A DNA stretch of 64,000 bases from Bacillota bacterium. GTDB taxonomy: Bacteria; Bacillota; Clostridia; Oscillospirales; Ruminococcaceae. The position numbers and the translations under genes were made by a program. The first letter of the stretch is position 1; every line of letters begins with the position of its first letter. Below the pieces are notes generated by a model that was not told the origin of the DNA, did not search any database, and saw only the letters and a list, made by a program, of their open reading frames with translations. Below are positions 51,107 through 60,411 of the stretch, piece by piece. The DNA lies in the NCBI GenBank assembly GCA_023433405.1, contig JAEZCT010000019.1, forward strand, positions 1-64,000, written 5' to 3'.

Positions 51107-52470
51107 TGCTGTCCATGACGCCAAAAGAAGTATCCGAGCGCAGCGCAATCCGCATTAACCCCTGCAAAACCTGCCAGCCGGTAGGCGCCATTTACGCGGC
51201 GCTGGGCGTTCACAAGTGTATGCCCCACAGCCACGGCTCACAGGGCTGCGTATCCTTCCACAGAATGTACCTTACCCGTCATTTTAAGGAGCCCGCCATT
51301 GCAGCCTCCAGCTCCTTCACCGAGGGCGCTTCCGTCTTCGGCGGCGGCAGCAACTTAAAAACCTCGGTAAAGAATATCTTTGATATCTATAACCCCGACA
51401 TCATCGCGGTACATACCACCTGCTTAAGCGAAACCATCGGCGACGACTTAAACGCCTTTATTCAGGATATTGATATCCCCGAGGGTAAGCTGGTGGTTCA
51501 CACCAATACCCCCAGCTATGTTGGTTCCCATATCACCGGCTTTTATAACATGATGTGCGGCTTTATCCGCTACCTTTCCAAATCAAGCGGAACCAAAAAC
51601 GGCAAGGTCGCCATCTTCCCCGGCTTTATCAACCCCGGCGATATGCGGGAGCTAAAGCGCATTGCAGAGCTGCTAAACGTGCCCTACACCATGTTCCCCG
51701 ATACCAGCGGCGTAATGGATGCCCCCATGACCGGACACTACGATATGTACCCCAAGGGCGGCACCACCATTCCCGAGGTTATTGGTCTTGGCGACAGCAA
51801 TCTGACACTGGGTCTTGGCACCATTACCAATGAGGAGCCCGCCGAGGTTCTTAAAAAGAAATGCGGCGTGGCGTATCAGCTTCTGCCGTTGCCCATCGGC
51901 ATTCAGAATACCGACGCTTATGTTTCGGCTCTCTCGCATTACTCAAAGTGCGAGGTTCCCTACTCGCTTGAGGAGGAGCGCGGCCAGCTTGTGGATGTGA
52001 TGCTGGACGCAAACCAGTATTACTATAAAAAGTCTGTGGCAATCTACGGCGACCCCGATACCGTACTTGGGCTTACTGCCCTTGCCCTTGAGATGGGTAT
52101 GATTCCGAAGTATGTGATTACCGGCACACCCAAGGCGGAATTTACACGCCTTGCCGGAAAGCTGTTTGCCAAATATGGTGTGGAGGGCTGCGTGGCGAAG
52201 GATGCCGCAGACCTGTTTGAGCTGCACCAGTGGATTAAGAACGATCCTGTAGACCTGCTTTTGGGTAACTCCCATGGTAAGCAGATAGCGAGAGCCGAGG
52301 ACATTCCCCTCGTGCGCGTGGGCTTCCCAATTATTGACCGCTACATCCACTCCTATATGCCAATTGTGGGCTACAAGGGCGCGATGCGTGTGGTTGAACT
52401 GATTGCGAACGCGCTTATGGACCGGCAGGATCGTGACTGTGCAGACGAAGATGTCGAGATGGTCATGTAG
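51106..52470 (+). CDS. nifK: Nitrogenase MoFe protein beta subunit NifK
   Basis: 454 residues, short N-terminus as in C. pasteurianum. P-cluster cysteines Cys23 (KTCQPVGA), Cys48 (SQGCVSF) and Cys106 (TTCLSETIGDD). Forms the alpha2beta2 MoFe protein with NifD. GGAGG 8 bases before the ATG, inside nifD; one-base overlap implies coupled translation. Confidence 0.96.
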   Translation: MLSMTPKEVSERSAIRINPCKTCQPVGAIYAALGVHKCMPHSHGSQGCVSFHRMYLTRHFKEPAIAASSSFTEGASVFGGGSNLKTSVKNIFDIYNPDIIAVHTTCLSETIGDDLNAFIQDIDIPEGKLVVHTNTPSYVGSHITGFYNMMCGFIRYLSKSSGTKNGKVAIFPGFINPGDMRELKRIAELLNVPYTMFPDTSGVMDAPMTGHYDMYPKGGTTIPEVIGLGDSNLTLGLGTITNEEPAEVLKKKCGVAYQLLPLPIGIQNTDAYVSALSHYSKCEVPYSLEEERGQLVDVMLDANQYYYKKSVAIYGDPDTVLGLTALALEMGMIPKYVITGTPKAEFTRLAGKLFAKYGVEGCVAKDAADLFELHQWIKNDPVDLLLGNSHGKQIARAEDIPLVRVGFPIIDRYIHSYMPIVGYKGAMRVVELIANALMDRQDRDCADEDVEMVM

Positions 52471-52529
52471 CGGCCTTCCCTTTTTTGAGGACATAAAGGA
52501 CACACTTTTTTTCTTACATTGAAACCATG

Positions 52530-52558
52530 TTTACATTTGCGTTTTGGTATAGTATAAT
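52530..52558 (+). promoter_or_regulatory. Predicted internal promoter between nifK and nifE
   Basis: TTTACA and TATAAT with a 17-base spacer, 60 bases past the nifK stop. A transcript from here meets the hairpin at 52629 before reaching nifE. Confidence 0.6.
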
Positions 52559-52628
52559 CAAGCTTACATCTTACATCTTACTTCTTATTTGCTAATTCCT
52601 CTCAACACCCAATATATACCAAACCGTA

Positions 52629-52675
52629 CACCGCAATGGGGCTGTGCCTTATTGCGGTGTGCGGTTTTTATTTTA
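52629..52675 (+). terminator. Terminator or attenuator upstream of nifE
   Basis: CACCGCAAT pairs with ATTGCGGTG, extended inside by GGGGC/GCCTT, then GCGGTTTTTATTTT. It ends the nifHDK transcript and, with the promoter at 52530, may attenuate nifE. No ANTAR-type hexaloops are seen in it. Confidence 0.8.
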
Positions 52676-52776
52676 TACTAATAACCGATTTAAAAGTGTA
52701 TAAAAATCAAGTGAAAAGCTTTAGTTTATGGGTTTTTACGCGGATTTTTATCGACTCTTTTTGAGGGGATTAGTAT
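52675..52776 (-). repeat. 102-bp MITE-like repeat, copy G (nifK-nifE gap)
   Basis: Full length, starting where the terminator T-run ends. A few substitutions against copy B (TTTAGTTTATGGGTTTTTACG). Confidence 0.85.
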
Positions 52777-52855
52777 TAAACCCTGTCCCTTGTCAAATAT
52801 GGGTTTTGCGTGGGTGTTTTGCGGTTCCCGGTCAGTCAGGCTAAGGAGGCGGCGT

Positions 52856-54214
52856 ATGCAAACAACAAATGTTCTAAACGAGCGCAAGAGCTCGATTTTA
52901 TTAAAAGAAGGCGGCTGCAGCGGCAACGGCAGCGGGATAGAATGCGATAAGGCCAGCGTATCCGGCGCGGTTAGCCAGCGTGCGTGCGTGTATTGCGGGG
53001 CGCGAGTGGTGCTTAACCCCATCACCGACGCGTTTCATATTGTACACGGACCCATAGGCTGCGCAAGCTACACCTGGGATATCCGCGGCAGCCTTTCCAG
53101 CGGCTCGGAGCGGTACCGCAACAGCTTCTCCACCGACCTGCGGGAAAAAGACATTGTGTTTGGCGGTGTAAAGAAGCTTACCGACGCCATTGAGGAGCTG
53201 GTGGAAAAGCACGCGCCCAAGCTTATTTTTGTATACGCCACCTGTATTGTGGGGGTTATTGGCGACGATGTGGAGGCCGTATGCCGGGCGGCGGAAAAGA
53301 AGTATGGCATACGGGTAATACCCGTAAAGGCACCCGGCTTTTCAGGAACCAAAAGCCTTGGCTACAAAATGGCCTGCAACGCGCTGATGGAGCTGATTAC
53401 CCCCCACAAGGCTCAGCCCAAGCAAACGGGCATTAACATCCTGGGGGACTTTAACCTCGCGGGCGAGATGTGGATTATTAAGAACTACATGAAGCAAATC
53501 GGCATACGCGTGGTCTCTACCTTTACAGGGGATTCCAGCTACGACACGCTGATAAAGGCGCCTTCGGCGACCCTTAACATCGTGCAGTGCGCGGGCTCCA
53601 GCACCTACCTTGCCAACCGCATGGAGGATGAAATGGGCATTCCCTTCATTAAGGTAAGCTTTTTTGGCATTGAGGACACCACAAACTCCCTGCTGCGCAT
53701 TGCGCAGGCCTTGGGTGACGATGCGGCACTGCGCCGTGCCGAAGCCTTTTGCGCAAAACAGGCAAAGCGCCTGGAGGGACTGCTTGCCTGCTATAAGCCC
53801 CAGCTGACGGGCAAAAAGGCCGCCATCTTTGTAGGCGGCGGGTTCAAGGCCATTTCGCTCATCCGCCAGTTTAACGAGCTGGGAATTGACACGGTGGTGG
53901 TAGGCACCCAAACCGGCAAGAAGGATGAGTATGAAATCATCCAGAATATCGTGAGGGAGGATACGGTTATCCTCGACGACGCAAACCCCGCAGAGCTTGA
54001 AACCTTTATGAAGCAAAAGGGCGCGCAGATTCTGGTGGGCGGTGTAAAGGAACGCCCGCTTGCCTACAAGCTGGGCATCGCCTTCTGTGACCATAACCAT
54101 GAGCGCAAGCACGCGCTGGCGGGCTTTGAAGGAGTTGAAAACTTCGTGCGGGAAATAAACCTCTCGCTAAACAGCCCCGTATGGAGCTGCGAGGCCCTCA
54201 GGCAGAGCATCTGA
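52856..54214 (+). CDS. nifE: Nitrogenase cofactor scaffold protein NifE
   Basis: 452 residues, NifD-like. With NifN it forms the scaffold where NifB-co is matured to FeMo-co with Mo and homocitrate. Cys motifs RACVYCGARVV, GPIGCASYTW and ATCIVGVIGDD near residues 45-145; the His-containing CDHNHERKHALAGFEG replaces the catalytic region of NifD. The ATG at 52856 has AAGGAGG 7 bases upstream; an in-frame ATG at 52799 and earlier starts lack a site. Separated from nifN-B by a repeat. Confidence 0.94.
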   Translation: MQTTNVLNERKSSILLKEGGCSGNGSGIECDKASVSGAVSQRACVYCGARVVLNPITDAFHIVHGPIGCASYTWDIRGSLSSGSERYRNSFSTDLREKDIVFGGVKKLTDAIEELVEKHAPKLIFVYATCIVGVIGDDVEAVCRAAEKKYGIRVIPVKAPGFSGTKSLGYKMACNALMELITPHKAQPKQTGINILGDFNLAGEMWIIKNYMKQIGIRVVSTFTGDSSYDTLIKAPSATLNIVQCAGSSTYLANRMEDEMGIPFIKVSFFGIEDTTNSLLRIAQALGDDAALRRAEAFCAKQAKRLEGLLACYKPQLTGKKAAIFVGGGFKAISLIRQFNELGIDTVVVGTQTGKKDEYEIIQNIVREDTVILDDANPAELETFMKQKGAQILVGGVKERPLAYKLGIAFCDHNHERKHALAGFEGVENFVREINLSLNSPVWSCEALRQSI

Positions 54215-54260
54215 TACGAATACTGATTCCCGAATTAAAAAAAATTAAGCAAACGAATTT

Positions 54261-54362
54261 ATACTAATATCCGATTTAAAAGAGCATAAAAATCAAGTGA
54301 AAAGCTTTAATTTATGGGTTTTCACGCGGATTTTTATCGACTCTTTTTGAGGGGATTAGTAT
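54261..54362 (-). repeat. 102-bp MITE-like repeat, copy H (nifE-nifN-B gap)
   Basis: Full length, near identical to copy B (AGAGCATAAAAATC instead of AGAGTATAAAAATC). Ends 34 bases before the nifN-B start. Confidence 0.88.
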
Positions 54363-54396
54363 TAGTGCACCTTATCCACCCTGAAGGAGTGATACG

Positions 54397-57051
54397 ATGA
54401 GCCAGAATCTTGTAAGTCTTACGGTAAACCCCTGCAAGATGTGTATGCCCATGGGTGCCGCCACCGCGTTTTACGGCATTGAGGGGTGTGTAAGCATCCT
54501 GCACGGGTCGCAGGGCTGTTCTACATACATTCGCCGCCATATGGCAACCCATTATAACGAGCCGGTGGACATCGCGTCCTCCTCCCTTACCGAGCACGGC
54601 ACCGTATTTGGCGGGGAGGAAAACCTGCTTAAGGGTCTTGATAACCTCATCGCCCAGTATAAACCCCAGGTTATCGGCGTGGCGACCACCTGCCTTGCCG
54701 AGACCATTGGCGAGGATCTGCCGCGTATCATCAAGCGCTATTATGAGGAGCACCCCGAAACCAAGGTCAGGATTATCCCCGTCGCCACCCCGGGCTACGG
54801 CGCAACACAGTTTGAGGGCTTTTTTACGGCGCTGCGGGCGGTGGTGGAGCATACCGAGATGGATCAGACGCCGAACAATCGGGTGAACCTCATCACCGGC
54901 CAGCTCTCACCCGCAGACACCCGATACCTCAAAGACCTGCTTGCGCAGATGGGCATAGACGCCATCCTGCTGCCTGACCTTTCGGAACGTCTTGACGGTG
55001 TGCATAACCGGGATTATTCCAGAGTTTCACCGGGCGGTACCCCCATCCGCGACATTGCGCAGATGGCGGGGGCGCGCATGACCATCGAGCTTTCAAGCTT
55101 TGTTTCGGATGATATCTCCCCCGCCGCCTACCTCAGGGAGCGGTATGGCGTACCCCTGCTGCGACTGCCCCTGCCGGTGGGTCTTACCCACACCGACGCC
55201 CTGATAAACGCCCTAAAGGGGCTGGGCGGCACGGTGCCGGAGGCCCTGCGCAAGGAGCGCGGGCGGTTTGCCGACGCGATGATAGACTCCCACAAATATA
55301 ACGCCGCCGCCCGTGCCGCCATCTTTGGCGAGCCTGACCTTGTGTATTCTCTGGTCAGCCTTTGCGTCGAAAACGGCGTGGTTCCAGTGCTTGCTACCAC
55401 CGGCTCGGTATGCAAGGCGCTGCCCGACGCGGTGCTTCCCCTGATGAAGCGCTGTGCCGACGCGCTGATGGTCACCGAATATGCCGCGTTGGACGATACG
55501 GATTTTGATGCGATTGAGACCCTTGCGGGCAAGCTCTCGGCAAACCTGCTTATCGGCAGCTCAGACGGCCGGCGCATTGCCGAAAAGCTTCGTCTGCCGC
55601 TGGTGCGCTGCGGCTTTCCCATCCACGACCGCATGGGCGGGCAGCGGGTGAGGATGCTGGGCTACGACGGCTCTCTTTGCCTGCTTGACCTTATCACCAA
55701 TGAAATGCTGGCGAAAACCGAGAGCAGCTTTCGTAAGGAATTATACAATAAGTATTATCGCCCTGAAAGTGGCGAGACTGTGAGGCTGGAGATGCCCATA
55801 CATGAACTGACAGCAAAACCCGAAGCCGTACCGGCAACCGCCACCATAGCGGAAAAGACCGCCGCGCACCCCTGCTACAACTGCGGTGCGGGCAAAAATG
55901 CCCGGATTCATCTCCCGGTGGCTCCCGCCTGCAACATCCAGTGCAACTACTGCGTACGCAAATACGACTGCCCCAACGAGAGCCGTCCCGGTGTTACCAC
56001 CGAGGTGCTTACCCCAGAGCAGGCGTTTCAAAAATACGCCGTTGTAAAGGAGAAGATGCCCAACCTGACGGTAGTGGGTATTGCGGGCCCGGGCGACGCG
56101 CTCGCCGATTTCGAGAACACGAAAAAAACCCTATCCCTTATTCGGGAGTATGACCCCAATGTGGTTTTCTGCCTTTCCACCAACGGGCTGATGCTGCCGC
56201 TGTACGCCCAGGAGCTCATAGACCTTGGCGTAACCCATGTTACGGTGACGATGAACGCCGTAGACCCCGCAATCGGCGCAAAAATCTATCATCATATCGA
56301 CTATTTGGGCGTACGCTATACCGGAGAGACCGCCGCGGCCATCCTAATGGCAAACCAGATGGCGGGCCTTAAATACCTCACAGCACGGGGCATTGTGTGC
56401 AAGGTGAATACCGTGGTGCTAAAGGGCATTAACGACGCGCATATCGAGGCGGTTGTAAAAAAGGTTAAGGAGCTTGGGGTATACATCACCAACATCATGC
56501 AGCTTATCCCCGTCAAGGGCAGCGCGTTTGAGGAGCTGCCGCTTGTCAGCAACAAGGAGATTACCGAGCTGCGTAAAAAGAGCGAGGTTCATATCAAGCA
56601 AATGTACCACTGCCGCCAGTGCCGCGCCGACGCAATCGGCACACTGGATAACGATCTTTCCATCAATTACCGGGGCTGCACCGGCTGCGAGCCGGAGCAA
56701 AAGGCGCCGCTTGTATTAAAAAACTATGCGGTTGCCTCCAAGTCCGGCATTCTGGTAGACCAGCATTTCGGGCATGTGGATGAGTTTTACATCTACGAGA
56801 GCGACGGCAAAGTCGTCCGCTTTAAGGAAAAGCGCAAGGTAGCCAAATACTGCAACGGCAATGAGGATTGCGGCGATAAGGGAAGCAAGATGGACAGCAT
56901 CCTCTCCGCGGTGTCAGACTGCGACGCGGTGCTTGCCCTGCGCATTGGGGTTTCCCCCTCCGATAAGCTTCACGAAAAGGGCATACGCATCTTTACCACC
57001 TACGACCGCATAGAGGACGCCGTGCGTCAGGCGGTTGAGAAGGCGGTATAG
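54397..57051 (+). CDS. nifN-B: NifN-NifB fusion protein
   Basis: 884 residues. Residues about 1-450 are NifN (NPCKMCMPMGAATAFYGIEG, LHGSQGCSTY, TTCLAETIGED), the partner of NifE. From about 485 a complete NifB follows: HPCYNCGAG, radical SAM Cys512/Cys516/Cys519 (ACNIQCNYC), GIAGPGDALADF, MYHCRQCRADAIG, and a NifX-like end (YAVASKSGILVDQHFGHVDEF). The fusion puts NifB-co synthesis next to its receptor. C. pasteurianum has the same fusion. GAAGGAG before the ATG. All cluster ligands are intact, so both halves look functional. Confidence 0.95.
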   Translation: MSQNLVSLTVNPCKMCMPMGAATAFYGIEGCVSILHGSQGCSTYIRRHMATHYNEPVDIASSSLTEHGTVFGGEENLLKGLDNLIAQYKPQVIGVATTCLAETIGEDLPRIIKRYYEEHPETKVRIIPVATPGYGATQFEGFFTALRAVVEHTEMDQTPNNRVNLITGQLSPADTRYLKDLLAQMGIDAILLPDLSERLDGVHNRDYSRVSPGGTPIRDIAQMAGARMTIELSSFVSDDISPAAYLRERYGVPLLRLPLPVGLTHTDALINALKGLGGTVPEALRKERGRFADAMIDSHKYNAAARAAIFGEPDLVYSLVSLCVENGVVPVLATTGSVCKALPDAVLPLMKRCADALMVTEYAALDDTDFDAIETLAGKLSANLLIGSSDGRRIAEKLRLPLVRCGFPIHDRMGGQRVRMLGYDGSLCLLDLITNEMLAKTESSFRKELYNKYYRPESGETVRLEMPIHELTAKPEAVPATATIAEKTAAHPCYNCGAGKNARIHLPVAPACNIQCNYCVRKYDCPNESRPGVTTEVLTPEQAFQKYAVVKEKMPNLTVVGIAGPGDALADFENTKKTLSLIREYDPNVVFCLSTNGLMLPLYAQELIDLGVTHVTVTMNAVDPAIGAKIYHHIDYLGVRYTGETAAAILMANQMAGLKYLTARGIVCKVNTVVLKGINDAHIEAVVKKVKELGVYITNIMQLIPVKGSAFEELPLVSNKEITELRKKSEVHIKQMYHCRQCRADAIGTLDNDLSINYRGCTGCEPEQKAPLVLKNYAVASKSGILVDQHFGHVDEFYIYESDGKVVRFKEKRKVAKYCNGNEDCGDKGSKMDSILSAVSDCDAVLALRIGVSPSDKLHEKGIRIFTTYDRIEDAVRQAVEKAV

Positions 57052-57115
57052 TACCGCTCATTGCCCCCCTGTTGCAAAAACTAACCCCCCAATACTCCCG
57101 TTATATTCATTGTGG

Positions 57116-57135
57116 TTATCCTGAATATAGGATAA
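57116..57135. promoter_or_regulatory. Palindrome upstream of the ferredoxin gene
   Basis: TTATCCT-GAATAT-AGGATAA, perfect 7-bp arms, 34 bases before the ATG. TTGTGG lies immediately before it and ATAAAAT after, so it could be an operator over a weak promoter. Confidence 0.4.
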
Positions 57136-57168
57136 AATGTTGTATGTTAATATGAGGAGGAAAAGAAA

Positions 57169-57477
57169 ATGGTAACACCAAAGTATCATGTCTTTATTTG
57201 CACCAGCTGCCGTATTAACGGCACCCAGAAGGGCTACTGCCACACAAAGGGCAGCGTTGACATTGTTCAGCGGTTTATGGAGGAAGTGGAGGACCGCGAC
57301 CTCTCGAGCGATGTTATGATATCCAACACCGGGTGCTTCGGCATCTGCGACCGGGGGCCTATTGTGGTTGTTTACCCCGAGGGTGTTTGGTACGGCGGCG
57401 TAAAGCCGGAGGATGTGGAGACTATTGTGGAAAAGCATTTTGAAAACGGAGAGGTCGTTAAGGAGCTGCAGATCTGA
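57169..57477 (+). CDS. [2Fe-2S] ferredoxin, thioredoxin-like, nitrogenase-linked
   Basis: 102 residues, very close to the C. pasteurianum [2Fe-2S] ferredoxin, which docks specifically on the MoFe protein. Cluster ligands are Cys11, Cys24, Cys56 and Cys60 (FICTSCR, GYCHTKG, NTGCFGIC), with the mobile Cys14 also conserved; the end EGVWYGGVKPEDVE is typical. AGGAGG before the ATG. Placed between nifN-B and nifV-omega, supporting a role in MoFe protein or cofactor chemistry. Confidence 0.93.
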   Translation: MVTPKYHVFICTSCRINGTQKGYCHTKGSVDIVQRFMEEVEDRDLSSDVMISNTGCFGICDRGPIVVVYPEGVWYGGVKPEDVETIVEKHFENGEVVKELQI

Positions 57478-57513
57478 CACCCAAACCTATACTGTTAAAG
57501 GGGGAGCGACAAA

Positions 57514-58470
57514 ATGATTCGCATTACGGATATCACCTTAAGCAGTCTGGATGCTTACGAGCCGAGCGGCGCCCAGCTGCGCAGACTTTGCGGGCTGCTG
57601 GTACAGCTTAAGCCGGATGGGATAGAGCTTACTGTGGACGCATATCTAAAAATCGGTGAGCTGCCCGAAGGCGGCAGCTACATTCTGCGCTGTGACAGTC
57701 CGGCGGACATCCACCGCTTCCCCAATTTTACCCGTTTTGTATGCCGCAAAAGCGGCAAGGCATCGCCTAAAAATGTGATAAATGAGATACAGGCCAACGA
57801 CATCTGCGAAATTAACTTCTTAAACCAGTTTTTCAGCCTTGAGAATGTGCGCATTCGAGGGCTTGATGACATTATAGCCCACGACTATGAGGTTGCCTTT
57901 GAGCAAATACGCAAAACCGTAAAGGGCAACGCTCAGCTATGCCCCGAAAACAAGTATGCCTGCGCTACGGCGGTTGCCGTGGAATGGATACTAAGCGGGG
58001 GCACAGAGGTTGCCGCAAGCTTTGCCGGTATAGGCGGCTTTGCCGCCATTGAGGAGGTCATGATGGCTCTGCGGCTGGAGATACGCCACCGGCCTACCCT
58101 TGATTTTAGCATCTACCCGAAGATTCGCGAACAGGTGGAGGAGATTACAGGACGCAGACTGCCGCCCAACAAGCCGGTTATTGGTGAGAACATCTTTAAC
58201 ATGGAGGCTGGAATACACATAGACGGCATAGAAAAGAACCCGTCCACATACGAGCCCTTTAAACCGGAGCTGGTTGGCAACCAGCGCCGGCTAATTGTCG
58301 GTAAGCATTCCGGCAAACGAGCCATACTGCTAAAGCTGCGCGAGCTTGGGCTTGACATCCGCTCTGTGGATGTAGACACCCTGTTAAGAACTGTGCGCGA
58401 CCAAAGCATTGAGAACCAGCACAGCCTTACTGACGAGGAATTTGCGGACATTTACCGCAGGCTGAACTGA
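57514..58470 (+). CDS. nifV-omega: Homocitrate synthase subunit omega (C-terminal part)
   Basis: 318 residues. Degenerate second half of a TIM barrel (ATAVAVEWILSGGTEVAASF, GIGGFAAIEEVMMALRLEI) and the C-terminal region of NifV/LeuA-type synthases (IGENIFNMEAGIHIDGI, VGKHSGKRA). It lacks the DTTLRDGEQ catalytic start, supplied by the alpha subunit at 58589. C. pasteurianum has the same split with the same gene order. Makes homocitrate, the organic ligand of FeMo-co. GGGGAG before the ATG. Confidence 0.9.
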   Translation: MIRITDITLSSLDAYEPSGAQLRRLCGLLVQLKPDGIELTVDAYLKIGELPEGGSYILRCDSPADIHRFPNFTRFVCRKSGKASPKNVINEIQANDICEINFLNQFFSLENVRIRGLDDIIAHDYEVAFEQIRKTVKGNAQLCPENKYACATAVAVEWILSGGTEVAASFAGIGGFAAIEEVMMALRLEIRHRPTLDFSIYPKIREQVEEITGRRLPPNKPVIGENIFNMEAGIHIDGIEKNPSTYEPFKPELVGNQRRLIVGKHSGKRAILLKLRELGLDIRSVDVDTLLRTVRDQSIENQHSLTDEEFADIYRRLN

Positions 58471-58588
58471 CCTTACCAGGATTTACTCGCCGCCCAAAGA
58501 CCGTGCGCAAAAAACGGGCGCGGTTATGGTACTGATTTTAATACAAACAAACGCTTAGGAATTAAAACCAGTATAAGGAGAGCTGCAG

Positions 58589-59416
58589 ATGATAAAACGT
58601 CGATACCTAGTGGATACTACGCTGCGGGACGGGGAGCAAAGCCCCGGCTTTGCAATGAACAAGGAGCAGAAGGTATTTATCGCCGGCTTGCTCGACGATG
58701 CCGGCGTTTTTCAAATTGAGGCGGGCATTCCCGCCATGGGCAGCTACGAAAAGGACACCGTGCGCGAGATACTGGCAAACCGTAAAAAGTCGAAAATAGC
58801 GGTCTGGAACCGTATGAGCCTTTCGGATATTAAGCATTCCCTCGATTGCGAACCGGATATCATACATTTCAGCATACCCGTTTCTTATACACAGATCTAC
58901 TCCAAGCTGCGAAAGAACAAAACGTGGCTTTTAAAAACCGCGCAAACCTGCGCGGAATACGCCCTGACCAAGGGTGTGGAGGTAACGATTGGATTTGAGG
59001 ACGCCTCAAGAGCGGATTCCGCCTTTATGATCTCGGTGGCGGAGCTTATGAAATCACTGGGCATTAAACGTCTGCGTTATGCAGACACCGTGGGGGTACT
59101 AACCCCGTCAAGGACCTTCAGCTCCGTTGCGGAGCTTATTAATCATACCGGCATGGAGGTAGAGATTCACAATCACAACGACCTTGGCATGGCTGTGGCA
59201 AACTCTTTGGCCGCCGCAAAGGCCGGGGCACTGTATGTGGATACCACCATCATGGGGATTGGAGAGCGCAGTGGTAACTGTGATATGCAGAAATTTCTGC
59301 ATGCCGCAGAGGGGCACTACGCGCTGGACATGGATCGATTATCGGCTCTGGTAATCGAGCAGAAGGTAAGGTATATATTAAGCCAAAATCAAAGGAGTGT
59401 TGAGAATGAGGACTAG
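58589..59416 (+). CDS. nifV-alpha: Homocitrate synthase subunit alpha (catalytic TIM barrel)
   Basis: 275 residues holding the catalytic barrel: VDTTLRDGEQSPGFAMN at the start (substrate Arg and metal Asp), EVEIHNHNDLGMAVANSL (metal HxH) and VDTTIMGIGERSGNCDM. It condenses acetyl-CoA with 2-oxoglutarate, together with the omega subunit. Ends overlapping the modA start by 11 bases. AAGGAGAG before the ATG. Confidence 0.93.
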   Translation: MIKRRYLVDTTLRDGEQSPGFAMNKEQKVFIAGLLDDAGVFQIEAGIPAMGSYEKDTVREILANRKKSKIAVWNRMSLSDIKHSLDCEPDIIHFSIPVSYTQIYSKLRKNKTWLLKTAQTCAEYALTKGVEVTIGFEDASRADSAFMISVAELMKSLGIKRLRYADTVGVLTPSRTFSSVAELINHTGMEVEIHNHNDLGMAVANSLAAAKAGALYVDTTIMGIGERSGNCDMQKFLHAAEGHYALDMDRLSALVIEQKVRYILSQNQRSVENED

Positions 59417-60263
59417 CCTCACAAAAAAAATCGTGGCTGTACTGTTGGTACTGACCATGATGCTACCCATCGCCGCCTGTGCGGCAGAAGCGCCCGCACC
59501 GGGCAGCGCGCCGGCGTCATCCGCCGCCGCTTCCTCCGAAACCCCGGTTTCCTCCGAGCCTGCCGCGCCCCCGGTAGAGCTGATTGTGCTTGCAGCTGCA
59601 AGCCTGACCGATGTGTTGACCGAAATTGCGGGCAACTACAAGACGGTAGCCCCCAATGTAACCGTCACCTTCTCCTTCGCGGCAAGCGGTGCGCTTCAAA
59701 CCCAGATTGAAGAAGGCGCCCCCGCCGACCTGTTCTTCTCCGCCGCCCAAAAGCAGATGGACGCACTGGCGGACAAGGACCTGATCATCGTGGAATCGCG
59801 CAAGGACATGCTCGTCAACAAGCTGGTTATGATTGTGCCTAAGGACAGCCCCAATGCCGCCCTGACCTTTGAAGATGCCGCTACCGACAAGGTGAAGAAG
59901 ATTGGTCTTGGCGATCCCGCCTCCGTTCCCGTTGGCCAGTACGCAGAGGAGGCTTACACCTCACTGAACCTGCTTGACGCCATCAAGTCAAAGGCAGTGT
60001 ACGGCTCCGACGTCCGCACCGTGCTTACCTGGGTGGAAACCGGCGAGGTGGATGCCGGCGTTGTTTACTCCACCGACGCGGCAGTTTCCGACAGCGTCAT
60101 TGTATCAAGCGAGGCCCCCGCGGACAGCTATAAGAAGATTGTTTACCCGGCGGCGCTCATTAAGTCCACCGCAAATCCAGAGGCCGCTCAGGCATTTTTG
60201 GATTATCTATCCGCCGCAGAATCCGGCGCACTGTTTGTAAAATACGGCTTTACCCTGGCATAA
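59406..60263 (+). CDS. modA: Molybdate ABC transporter substrate-binding lipoprotein ModA
   Basis: 285 residues. Lipobox IAACA (Cys near 24) and an Ala/Ser/Glu linker, then the ModA fold: VLAAASLTDVLTEIAGNYK, FAASGALQTQIEEGAPADLFFSA, IGLGDPASVPVGQYAEEAY and GVVYSTDAAV. Binds molybdate/tungstate outside the cell. The ATG at 59406 has AGGAG 8 bases upstream and overlaps nifV-alpha. A terminator follows, separating it from modBC. Confidence 0.95.
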   Translation: MRTSLTKKIVAVLLVLTMMLPIAACAAEAPAPGSAPASSAAASSETPVSSEPAAPPVELIVLAAASLTDVLTEIAGNYKTVAPNVTVTFSFAASGALQTQIEEGAPADLFFSAAQKQMDALADKDLIIVESRKDMLVNKLVMIVPKDSPNAALTFEDAATDKVKKIGLGDPASVPVGQYAEEAYTSLNLLDAIKSKAVYGSDVRTVLTWVETGEVDAGVVYSTDAAVSDSVIVSSEAPADSYKKIVYPAALIKSTANPEAAQAFLDYLSAAESGALFVKYGFTLA

Positions 60264-60331
60264 ACCCATTTTAATCCCGCTTAAGCAGCCGTAGCCAAAC
60301 GGGATAGACCCAAACACATAGACTCTCATGG

Positions 60332-60380
60332 TAAACCGCGCGGCGGCAATGCTTTTCGCTGCTGTGCGGTTTATTGCTTT
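60332..60380 (+). terminator. Terminator after modA
   Basis: TAAACCGCGCGGCGGCA pairs with TGCTGTGCGGTTTA (with a bulge) and is followed by TTGCTTTT. Confidence 0.65.
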
Positions 60381-60411
60381 TAATTTGCCAAACGGGCTTT
60401 TGGCAGATATA

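Noticed and set aside
57514..59416. nifV broken by a frameshift into two pieces
   Set aside because: The C-terminal part comes first and each piece has its own start, stop and ribosome binding site, with a 118-bp gap; this is the known omega/alpha arrangement, not a mutation.
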